This document shows, piece by piece, positions 52,227-64,000 of a stretch of 64,000 nt of DNA. How positions within the stretch are numbered: position 1 is the first letter of the stretch; each line of letters begins with the position of its first letter. The notes beneath the pieces were generated by a model. It did not search any database and was not told the DNA's origin. It saw only the letters and a program-made list of their open reading frames with translations. Origin of the DNA: Tomocerus qinae (taxonomy: Eukaryota > Arthropoda > Collembola > Entomobryomorpha > Tomoceridae); contig CM034549.1 of the NCBI GenBank assembly GCA_020055645.1, forward strand, positions 8,707,501 through 8,771,500, in the 5' to 3' direction. A program made the position numbers and the translations under genes.

Positions 52227-55200
52227 CTAGAGAATAAAACCGAAAGTCGACCGGGGCTTCCATTCTTCTCAACTATGTGACATAACACTAAATACCCTAT
52301 CTATACGGGTATAATAAGACAGTCTACGTGCACTTGTTATACTATGTATAGCCCTTGATATATAATTTCGCAGACTAAACCCTGACTAGCACGAACGAGT
52401 TATACAAATAATCATATTAAGTATATAAGTGTGTTACGTACGTGGATGTCTCACCTTGTGCTTGTCTTCAGTTAAATTCTGTCTGCTATTTAGTAGCTTT
52501 TGCTTTCAGGCCAGCTATTCCCTATCCATTATATTCCTCTTGTGTATAATTACTTCAAGTATTAATGAGGCTACTGTTACATAGACACAGCTAGAGTTTG
52601 TCCTTGTTGTCATTGTCCTTGCAGAGATACTTCAAAGTGTTGTGTACATATTGCAATTTGTACTGCCAGAGAATGATTTCGAGTAGTATCATTATAATAA
52701 TCAATAGGAGCTATAAAGCCAGACGATGTGAATTGACATCTCAATTTTCTATAGCATTACCGAACCAATGGAATGCTTTTAACTAAAAAGACATAGCGAC
52801 AGCATGAGAGCAGTTTAGATTACCAACTCTATACATATGCAACTATATTCATGCATTCGCTCGTTAATATACACTGCCATTGTCAGGCAATGATAACCAA
52901 CCCATTTAGTCTCTATCTTCGCTTTCGATTTGTTTCAACTGAATTTAATATCATCGGTCTATCTTCCAGTCATATTGGTATGACATATCCAGAGTATTGA
53001 ACTGCCAACTCTCCTATATAAAATAATTCTGTTGATATAAGCTCAATGGCTGGAGTCTATTTAAATAAGCGACCTCTGACATTATAGGAAGTGCTAGCTA
53101 TTAACGTCAGAGTGCATGTAGCAAGAAACAATTTCAAGAGGCAGATCTTACTGCTAACCTTGTTTATATAGTTAATATATCTATAGTTAGATATACTAAA
53201 GTTTTTACCCTGGCTTGCTTTGTACCTTATTAGATTCCACGATATCACAATAACATACAAAAACTATTAATGATATGAGTTTTCTACTCTTAAGAATGTA
53301 ATAAGTCACTATAATTTAGTAATGCAGAGGAATAATCTTAGTCTATATAATTATTTATTTAGTAACGTACATTGGCAAGTCCATACGGTATAACCAAGTA
53401 TAAATACGCTCATAAGAATTGTTCTTTGGTTCTTACCATTTAGCAACCTATTGAATTACGTCAAAAGATACACAGATTGCAGACCTGAAGATATCCATGC
53501 CTAATAATCTGCGTCATGAAATGACATTGGACGCAAATGCTGCTGGTATACAACAGACGCAAATAAGACGTAACGCAAAGGCAGGTCAGCGGGTCAAAAA
53601 ATATACCTCTTAAGGAAAGTGATGCTCTCTCTATTATATTATTGTCCTGTCACTCTGTCACTCCTTTATACTAAAACTGAATGGACGGACAGGAAAGCCA
53701 AGTGAAACTGCGTCGTATTTGTTTTTCTCCATTTTTCCTATTTTCTATGTATGACAATGACTTTGCTTTAAACGGCTCTACAAACAATTACTATATTTAC
53801 GCACGTTTGTGTTAAAATATTGTATTTTATTACTACACTCTAACTAAGGAATATTTATTATTGTAAAGCTAGAAGTGACGAGCGAGCTGAACAAAGCAAT
53901 TATGAAAACAATATTTTAGGTACTCATTACAAACTTCTGTGTTCCAATTTCGACCAAGACACGCTAGTAACATTCAGATCACATAATTGCTACTGATTAT
54001 ACTGATTAAAATTTTGTTCCTTCACTTCGTTGTTGAAACTAGTAAAAATTCACTAAATGCGATTTGAATATTACATAGATAACACTGATAATAGCATATG
54101 CATAGCTCTAGAGGGTAATATTCACTGGAGCAGCTACACACGTATAGACTTTCAAGGATACAAGATACGAAAAGAATTACGCATTTAATAAAGGGCCCTG
54201 ACCCTTATCTAAATAATTATCAGTAAAGCATAGATTTTTTGACAGTGTGTATGGAAGAAGGAACAATTATGTATATCAGATGTAGATGTAACTAATAAAC
54301 AAAGATAAATGTTAATAGTAGAAAAGTTTAGCTTATCTACAGAAATATTTGGTATTACTGTGAGGGTATTTACATATATGTATAGTAGTATACTTCAACT
54401 GATGCATGCTAAAATGAAAATTAAGAATTTCAGTATTGTAAATGCATTAGCTCTGACTGTCTAACACTTAGTATACATGTATGGCATTAAATTCCTGTGA
54501 AAGATGTATTTGTTCGTATTAAGGATTATTTACATGTGCCAGTAGTAGCTTTATTTCGGATTGGTTTTACTGACCACAATAAAAATATCCAATTACTTCG
54601 TCTATATTGCTGAGCTACACACATCACTCTATTTGATAACTTTTACGTGCTTACTGTGTACGTACAATCACATATGAATTCATTTTATATTGTCAAATAG
54701 TAAAAGTGTGCACAGCACAAGTTAAATGTACAGCAAAAAGTGTACGACTTCATGTCTACAAAGAATGCCATTAAATCAACACTACATTTACATATACTGT
54801 ATTGATATGCATAATACTAGATAGTATAAGTACTAGTAGCAGTTTATATGTTTAGTTATGACGATTTGGTATCGCATAGTATAATCAGAGATATGGAAGT
54901 TCTGTTTTACTAAAATGATTTTTGGACTGCTACACTCGTGATGTATGTTGAGCGTGAAGATTAAAATATAATATGGATAAAATATAATATTGAGTGTATA
55001 GTAAATAGTAGCGGACACGTGAGTAATAAGTATATGAATGTTGGGATGATGAGTTCTCTCTTTGCGTTCATCTCTTGTTTCAAGAATGACGCAACAGGCG
55101 ACCTTTAGACTTTGCTTTATGTTTGTGGCTCGCTCTCGCCTCACTTATCCATTCCTCGTTGCAATTCACTCATTTGTCACCTACCACTACTTATACATAC

Positions 55201-58200
55201 CTAGTTACTCTTTTGACATTTTAGTATGTCCTCTTCTTACCCAACTCAATTGATAAGGCGAAGCAACTGGGGAAAAAAATGCAAACCTATTCCTATCTTG
55301 CTAATAAAACTGCATTCTCATCAAAACCTTTTGACTGCGACATCAATCTTCCATTAGCTGTATGGAAATCGCATTCTGGTTGGTTTCTTATTTCTATTAA
55401 CTGTCGTGATCAACTTCTGAAACAATAATACCCTTATTACCTGTAATGGCTATGCTATTTATAACTCTCATTTTATACAAGTTGTAACTAGATTCTACAG
55501 AAAATAGATCTTTGGGACTTTCCACCCATTTGAAAGAATATTTGAATCAACGTAACAGAAACTTGGGATTTTTAATCTCTTTCCAGCACAAATACAAGCT
55601 CGTGCTGTACTTTGAACCGAATGACTTGTGTAAAGGTATAAAAATAAAACCACAGAACAGATTTCTGCTCCGTTGCCATTTTGTTCACAAAAATTAGCGA
55701 GCTTCGAGCCAAGATAAATAAATTATCATGCAATAAGCCTACATCAATAACTGAACCTTTTAAAACTTTTTCGGTTCTTGCATTTTAAATCCAAGTAGAT
55801 TCGTTGAATAATTTCTGTCGCTATTTCCACAGACGGAAATCAATGATGCCACCGTCAGACTAATTCTTGGAAAAACATATAAAATCAATGGGAGTTATTA
55901 AATGTATTTGAGGAATCACATTATCCAATGATTTGAATGAGGAGATCCGCAAAGGAAAATAAACCTGCAGGAATAATCTTGGGAATTGTTATGCAAGGCA
56001 TATTAACTAAAACGAAATGTGTTTTCCGTAAATTAGGATACAGAGGATGATCGTTTGAAAATTTGTGTATGTAATCACGTAGAGATAGGGATATGGTGCA
56101 TTGACGTTTTTTTATGCAGAGATAAGGATACTTGGTATATTGTCTGGATGTCTATTACATTGTCTGGTACACGAAACACGTACTATTACTTATTTAAATG
56201 TATGTAAAATGTAAATATCAAGTGTATCTGTCTGTAAAATGACAACCCAGAAAACCCCAGTTTATTGGTCTTACACAATTAACTTATCTTTTGGTTAACA
56301 AACGTTACTGCCTACTGCAGCAAGTGACGACAACAATCCGGAAAAGATTTCCTTGGTCAACTCTATCTATGTTTGCAATATAAACTGTAATTTTTTGCCT
56401 GATTGTATTTTCATGAATACTAATGAGTATAAATTAGCGAAAAATAAAAGATTGTTGCAACAAATTGTTAATTCACACATCACCATATATATAAGCAATT
56501 AAAATGCTTGTGTGGGTGGTAAAAACAGTAAGTTGTGGTTTGTATTTATGGTGGTCAAGGGTAGTATCAACAAAATACCTACTAAAACTAACTCAAAGAT
56601 TGTGCTATTGGATGTTATAAAGCATTCATGGAAATTGTAATTACCTTCAAAAATTCGCCTGATTTCTTTTGTGATTTCTCTTTCTACATTCCCAACGATA
56701 ATCTAGCTTTTTCTATAAATAAATTATTCCCTGCCTATAAAGATTAGGAAGCTGTTATTATGTTGGACTGTTGATGCAAAAAACGAAGACCATTTCATTA
56801 AATACAGGGCCAATTCCCAATAATGTAGGATTTGCTTAAACTCAGGTGGAGGAGATTGTCACCCAATTGTCGATTTAATAAATAAAAATGGCGATGATAA
56901 TAACCTTTGTTGGCTAAATGAGATATTTTGGTAATGTGTGGAATAATTTAGGGATTGTTTTGGTTGGTGTGTGGTATATTTGATTCACAGTGGTGGTATC
57001 GGACTCTGCATTGTATCGTATTTATATTATAATAATACAGCAATTGAAGCCATGCCAAACGAAGCAGAATTAACGAGGCCATGGCCACATCACATCCCTC
57101 ACTCCACTCGAACGTTGGGATTGCAAGAGTGAAGCAACTCGTAGCCGTCCTGCCATGGCATGGCAGTCACGTCAAGTTAAAGCCCTTTAACTCAACTTAC
57201 CTTTCTATCCCACTTTATAAAACTCTGTTCAACTATCCCTCACAACACACACAAGTTATATACTATAATAAGTTTAGCAATATATTTACCGTTTTGCACA
57301 CGACTATTGCACACAAATAAACCTATTCTATATACTATGCCAATGTTGGAAGACTGTAGATTTGATTTGTGTGAGGGAAATTCCTTTTTCTGCTGCAGTA
57401 AACATAAACACTAGCTAATAAAATCTTAGTGGTTGATATTTGTTATTGTTATTCTACAGCCACAATTTGCAAATAGCCACGTCATTTCCTTTTAAAGATT
57501 TTTAATTGATTGCAAAATTAAACTCTATAAGCATGCACATCAATTAACCTATAGATACTATACATATTACTATTATGCACAATTACCTATATAAAATCTA
57601 TCTCTTATAACAATAATATTACAATCATTTGACTTCTAACAGATTTGACTCACATTTTTACTACGTCTTCTCTGCTTTGTAATTATAATTATGTTTGTTG
57701 CACCCATAAGGAATATCAATGATCGTATTTATTTGTCTGTAGATATTTTCCTCATGTTTTATAACAACAATTTGCAAACAATGAATGGGAACTATAATTT
57801 TTATGGCATGTAGTTTTAAAAATTAAATTAATGCATAGTAAGAACTATTTCTGGACAAGTCTATGACTAATACCAGTGCGGAAAATAAGCAAATAAATAA
57901 TAACTATCCAGCTGTAATTACAATTATGATTCATTATTTTGCAAATTATAATTATAGCGTTTGTGAACGTTATTGTATTGAGGACGCAGCAGCACGCACT
58001 GCTATAGCTATAAAAGCTACATAGAAAAATCATAATTTACGCATTAAGAATCTAAGTATTAGTTTTTGTACCATAATTATACCTATGAGTCTCAGTTGTA
58101 TAGAAAATAGCGCATGGATGAGAATTTGCAAGTGGCAAAAGTAAGACACGCTGAGCGACTAGTGTATATAGTAGTTAGTGGTTTGGTTTAGTGTAAGTTG

Positions 58201-61200
58201 CCTAAAGGAATCTCAACTGGGCAAAAAATCAGGGAAAGGACGTTTGTCTACTCTACCTACGCACTTAATCGTCACGTCAATGCAAAATCAGCAGGAGACT
58301 GTAGCCTTGCCTTGTCTTTGATGTCCACATGTTCAGATATCATTCCAGCCGTAGTAGTCTCCGCACTACTAAGTAAATCACTCTATTATTAATTACTATT
58401 ATTATCCTATGATGGATGCCCAACTATCTATAGGAAGATATACACGTTATACACCCATAAGAATATTTTGGTGAAAGCCGAATAAAATTGAAATAGAGCT
58501 TATAGTAATTACATCTAAAATATTGCATGTGTATAAACGCCCTAGGCTTCAGATGCTGTGCCAATGAGGATATTCCAGAAGACCCTGAACGTCTGAAGTA
58601 GGAAGACGAAGCATTCATTTTGATTCGCCTAAATAACGCATCTTGAGTAATTACGAGAATATATTTTTATAGACATCTTCTAGAAATGTTTGGAATTTAA
58701 AAAAGATAAAAATTGACATGTATTTAGTAAAAGAATGATAGACTCGTGTGTAAGTCGTGTGTGTGAGAGAGAGTGCGTGTGAGAGTGCGTCTGGTTCTTT
58801 TGCGTCGTCGGTATTATGATAATGTGAGTAGTGATGCGATAACCTTGGCACTTGGCAAAGGCAAAGTAAACCAGAAAGCAATGCAAAGGATCACCATACA
58901 TAGTGCATTGTGTAGACACACTCCATCCTTCGATTTCTAAATGCTAAACCCCACCAATATAATTCACACACATCATGCATACACTTCTTATGTAATATCT
59001 ACGTCAAATTGCCTCAGCATGCTATGCATACAATTCTGAATGGCTGAATCGTTGGCCTTGCTTCGTCTTCAATGTGCACATATATGCATCTACGTATATT
59101 TTATGAATGTTTTATAATTGATCGCAGTTTATGTCGACTTAAACTCATACATACAACGATACTATAGATTGTCTGTCTGGGTAAATATAGCGCACACCAT
59201 CGCACACATCCAAAGACACAAAAAGTTGGAATAGTTAAGGAAAGTCATAATATAGTCAGGTTATCTTTAACCAACTACTCAACGTCACTCCTGAAATATT
59301 ATATCCTGGAGACACGCGTACAGAATGTGATTTCTATCCATCTCCTCCTTCTTTCTTTTCATCCACTCTGATTTGTTTCTCATAACTATCTCACGCTTTC
59401 ATTCCATACTCCTCTTTCACTAGCTATCAATATACTATTTATGCGAATATATTATAAAACCTGCTAATTATTAAAATCTAGTGCGCAATGATAAATATAG
59501 AGAGAATGTAGCATAATACTTATATAATAAATATTATTGTAAGTATGTTATTATGTAAGGCTGATGATATTTTCAACAGCAATAGCTATTCATAGCATTT
59601 ATTATGTAATATTGTAAATGGTAAACTTTTATGCTACTGAGTTTGTATGTCCGTAAATCTGAAGAATATTTTATATCCAGCAATACTCTGTAACTCCGTT
59701 TAAGTTCAATGATATTATACGGCTACGTGTTGAAATATGCCGACAATGGTGATTCAATATCTGTATTTGTATTGTAATGATTTCTGTTTATTCCTTAGAA
59801 TTTTACGATTTAGCGTAGGAGTTGGTAATTAACACATCCAATTATTTTCTAAAGGTACCTAAAAATGGTAAGGATACTAGAAAGTGATAAAAGCAGTAAC
59901 AATTAACAATTTGTCAATTAGGTATAGCCGTGCGAGAATAGCGTATGGAAATGTTCCTCCGGTTATCTATTTCTCATATAAACTCCGTCGGAAGTTCCTA
60001 ATTTCACTTGTAAGAGTAAAAATTATGAATTCCCATTAGAGATTAATTTTTATAAGTTGTAGCAGTTGATTATTGAATAAAAGTGTTGGCGAGAGTAGTA
60101 CAGTAGGTGAGGAGTATACCTAAAAGCATCGTGACTCAGGATCATGATAATACGATATGATGGCTGATTAAGTATACACTAACCTCCCTCCTATGATAGA
60201 GCTAAGCAGGCACTAACACATTTATCTGACTGCTTATCTACATTTGTAAATTCTAGTGTTTATTGCTCCTTATACACGATCTTGGACTATCTCCGTGTTA
60301 ATATACGTAATAGGTAAATAGTAAGAGTATTAGTCCTGACATTATCTTGAGGACAATCAAGACAATTGTAGATGACAGCAACCTACTGCTCTACTTCCTC
60401 CATACACTTCCATATGAAAGGGATACTTGCTAATGCTACAGATGTCGACTAATTGGCTTAGCTGTATTGTTTCCCTGTCTATGTACATAAGCTCTAAGAG
60501 ACTCTAATAGTAATTAATCGTATTAATCAGTCATGCTCTACAGTAGCATAATATTTACATAAAACAATAGTTTAATCCTTAGAAATTCTAGAAATGTCAA
60601 CAAAATTACTTTGGCTAAGTAGATTATTAACTATTCAGCTCTAAAAGATTAATATTCTGTTGGAATATTTACTACAGTGAAATATAGTAAATTAATTAAG
60701 GTTGGAATTTTTAAGTTTTGTATTTACACTTGCATAACATTTCAATCAATTACGTTTTATGATGGAATTATATTACACCATAAAATACGTGTATTTATAA
60801 ATGTACGCGTGGATAATACGTAATAAAATCCATTTTGAAATATCAAGAGGTAGTTCTTGCTGAATAAATTGTATATATTGCACTGCTGTGTGTGTAATCT
60901 GAAAATAAGCAAGAGAGTGTAGACTTGTAATGGAATGGAGTATAGTAGGTTTGAGGATAAAGCAGTGTAAAAGCACCCACGCTAATGTGTTTGTGTTACA
61001 TGCGTAGAATGTTAGTGAAGGAGGTGGGGGATCCCTAGAAAATGAGTTACAGTTAACTTTGGATGATACTTTTATACATCCCTTATACCTTAACTTGGTT
61101 TCAACTCATAGCCTGTCTTATCACTAATAGATTCCTCACGTATTTATAACGTATGCAAGCTAAAGAATATTTTTCAGCCACCTACTGCTGCCCATGCTTG

Positions 61201-62339
61201 TGCCATGCTACTATACTCTTTTCTACTATGGCTACATACATCCAATATTCTCTTCAGGTATCCTCTGTCCTTTGTTATTGGTACAACCTAGCTAAATATA
61301 CCAATGGCCTTATCTGCTAGGATTATTCTAAATAATAGTAAACACAGGATATGCACTTTACTAGATGCATATTTCATATGCATTAAGTAGCCATTTATTT
61401 AGCACAAGGGTGTCTTCCCTATGAATGCTTCTGATACGGATGTCTTACTGCGAATTATAACTAAGGATTTTAGGTTTGGAATTTTATATTTTCAATTCAA
61501 TTTATTGTAAGCTTAGAAATACTTTTGCATTAAAATATTTCGATATTTAATTTATTTGACTAATATTTTAAAGCAGATAACATTTTGCTGTGCTTTCTGG
61601 CCATTTTTGCACTAGAAATCAAAGAATAGTGAAGATTTGAAAGTAAAATCAACTGTATGTAGTTTTCTCTTGGTTTTCTCTATTAAAAAGTCTCAAAACA
61701 TAATAATTACATAGTAAATGTTCAGTATACAATTAAAACTCTTATTGTAACAAGAGGTTTACGCATTTGAAACCTAAACGTGGAAATGCCTCTTCAATGT
61801 TTACATCTAAGCCTTATGAAAGAGAGTGGCAATTCGGCTTCCTACCTCAGAGTGCAACTATATGCATAGATTGTGAGATTTTTTTGCAAACGTGCTGCGG
61901 TCTTAGGATCTGCAGTAGATATAGTAGTACATTATAGAGGTGTGTAGTGTAAGAATAAGACCTTCATGTAGATAGCTGTAAATAATGCGTGAAGTGAGCA
62001 GAATGGCAGTTCAGAGATAGAGACAGAATAGAGGAGGAGAGGAGAACAGACCATAACCAACAACAGTTACCTTCATAATGTTCTTTTTTTAAAGACTCTT
62101 GTGAATTTAGACGCTATACATCAGTGCAGCATTAAATACAAACCTTATGTCTTCAGTTCAAACAGTACTTCCACTCAGCTTTGGTGTCTCCATCCTCCTT
62201 TCTTCAACATCTTCATTTCCACCATTATTCATGCAGCTAAACATTAAAAATCATTTTTGCGAGTGCGTGAATCCAACACAATTTCCCATATGCATATGCA
62301 TGTATTTCTTTATGAAAATGTTCTTTTTTAATGCATTTG

Positions 62340-62390
62340 TATAGCCACGAGTTAATAGTGTACTTAATCTTGTATAGTCACGTGGCTATA
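62340..62390. repeat. 10-bp perfect inverted repeat with 31-nt loop
   Basis: TATAGCCACG at 62340-62349 pairs exactly with CGTGGCTATA at 62381-62390. The stem is too short for a typical pre-miRNA. It could be a paired binding site or chance. Confidence 0.7.
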
Positions 62391-64000
62391 AGTATTATAT
62401 TCTTGCAGCACTACTAAAACACTAAAATCAAGATAACTATTTAATTCTGTGCGTAATAATTGATAAATGCCTAGTTTTAAAATAAAATAGCACTTGTTAT
62501 TGTTACATATATATTTAACAAGGTCGAATATTCGATGCTAAAGATATAAAAGTAATAGCATGGCAGTTTGCAAAGTCCTAATTTATAATGCCATTGCCAG
62601 ATGGTCCAACTGGAGTTAAAATTTGCAAAAGATGAAATTACTATTAAATATGTGTGATTTATATGATAAGTATTAATAGCGTAATTGTAAGTGGAGTAAG
62701 ATAGAAATGAATTATGAAGTAGAATGTGAGATTTATATTTCGATATATATAGACATTTTATTGGCATGTATTTCATTTTCCAAAATTAGATCAAACAACA
62801 TTGACAATGACATCAACATGACACGACAATCAAAGTACATTACATAATATTACATGATAACTAATTACAATTCACTAACAGTTAGCTAACAGTACTACTC
62901 TAATTATATAGATACAGGTAATATTATTAAGTACACATTACTTGTGTATTCCGTACAATAGTAGTAAATAGTACCGTATATTTTATATTTAATATAGAAT
63001 TTCAATATCCTTAATGTACCATATTATATAGTATTTGATAACCAACAGTCACAACACGATAGCATCCTAACCATAATACAACATTGTTGCAATTCTACAG
63101 ACCTTAAACTCAGTGAAACCGAATGGAGACTTAATTGTCTAAGTGAAGCAGTAGCATTCAAATAATGGAAGGAAACTGACATTCATTCGACATTACGTGA
63201 GACCGGCTCTTCTCGCCTGATTATTTCCTACTTTGCATGTTTTTCATCTCCAGAATTAAATTGCTACACTTCTCTACTCAATCCACAAAACTACCAAACA
63301 AGTTATTTGTAATTTGTACAATCCGATTTGGTAGTTCAATGTCATTAAAGATGTTCTATAAGATAAGCATAGGGATTTCCATGTTTACGTAATACATGCC
63401 GTTTTATTACGTCTTATTTCCTATCATTTTATTTACTTATCTAACTTCTGACACTCGTTAGACCAAGTTGACTTAAGATTAAGTAGAGTAGTGTAGATAT
63501 ACCAATTCAATTCATGGATGATGAAATAAAATAAATTACTAATGTTTTAATTACCCTATTTACCAAGTATGTTCCTTTTTGATCAATTCATTTTGTTACC
63601 ATTTGAATTTAAAGGCACGATCTAAACTACCATCGGTTGGTCTCCCTAAAAAGTTGCATGATATTGGTCGCCTTTTAATTACTCCTGATTTACTTTGTTG
63701 GATTATGATGTTGCCATTATTTCATGGCTTATCATTACCAGTCAATGAATTTTTAAATACTAACAAGGTTTGTATCTTGGAACCCATTTTGACTTTACTG
63801 TTTAATAGGACTTTGACCAACTCAATTACGCAAAAAAATGACGACCAAAAGACGTATGCACCTCGTAAAGGGTAAAACACTAAAATTACTATTTTCTAGG
63901 TAATCCATCTTTTTATTACACTCGTCTTAGCTCAGGCAACAGGCACAAAATTACTGACTCTCTTCTCATTCGTCTTCCCCTAAACTCAGACAATAAAAAT

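Larger units (their letters stand above)
46411..64000. other. Gene-poor desert, second part
   Basis: No recognised gene to the end of the window. It holds two small inverted repeats (46910-46939, 62340-62390), a second perfect CRE at 49860-49867 beside a 90-residue open frame, a G+C-enriched patch at about 51830-52300 with a candidate minus-strand exon, and another patch at about 57070-57190. Remaining open frames are short and have no recognisable motif. Confidence 0.5.

Noticed and set aside
63579-63875. 98-codon open frame near the right edge
   Set aside because: It has no ATG start at its head (begins TTG), no recognisable motif, and the window ends too soon to test splicing.

Overview
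The window is AT-rich animal nuclear DNA. Its genes are split by spliceosomal introns with clean GT/AG ends, mostly 50-300 bp, and their proteins are close to animal families. Gene content fits an invertebrate, most likely an arthropod (a springtail or other hexapod is my low-confidence guess). The axonemal outer-arm dynein intermediate chain implies a lineage with motile cilia or flagellated sperm. No bacterial, viral or plasmid feature is seen.

Layout. 1-6.4 kb: a small secreted protein with a CBM2/CBM49-like carbohydrate-binding domain (+), then a 16-exon axonemal dynein intermediate chain gene, DNAI1 type (-). 7.6 kb: a tRNA-Val(AAC). 11.4-13.0 kb: a 6-coding-exon Rab14 gene (-) with a separate 5'UTR exon. 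22.0-26.3 kb: a head-to-head pair, 1-Cys peroxiredoxin (Prdx6 type, -) and the PP2A activator PTPA (+). Their shared 1.6 kb spacer holds a hAT-like MITE relic and a palindromic E-box. 26.3-64 kb: about 37.7 kb with no recognisable gene. It has only weak ORFs and candidate isolated exons, plus visible clusters of homeodomain-, octamer-, CRE- and CArG-type motifs. Its neighbours have short introns, so this desert is the main unexplained feature. It could be a regulatory domain or a giant intron.

The five protein genes do not form a pathway. DNAI1 acts in the ciliary axoneme, Rab14 in endosome/Golgi traffic, Prdx6 in peroxide removal and PTPA in PP2A activation. Exons of DNAI1, Rab14, Prdx6 and PTPA were joined by hand; reading frames close at every junction and give 782, 217, 225 and 365 residues. 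Nothing here is a clear undescribed system. The better leads are a Prdx6 lacking its phospholipase histidine, an intronic hairpin whose mismatches become G:U pairs on the gene's own strand, a CRE-CArG pair in the desert, and an orphan cysteine-rich ORF.
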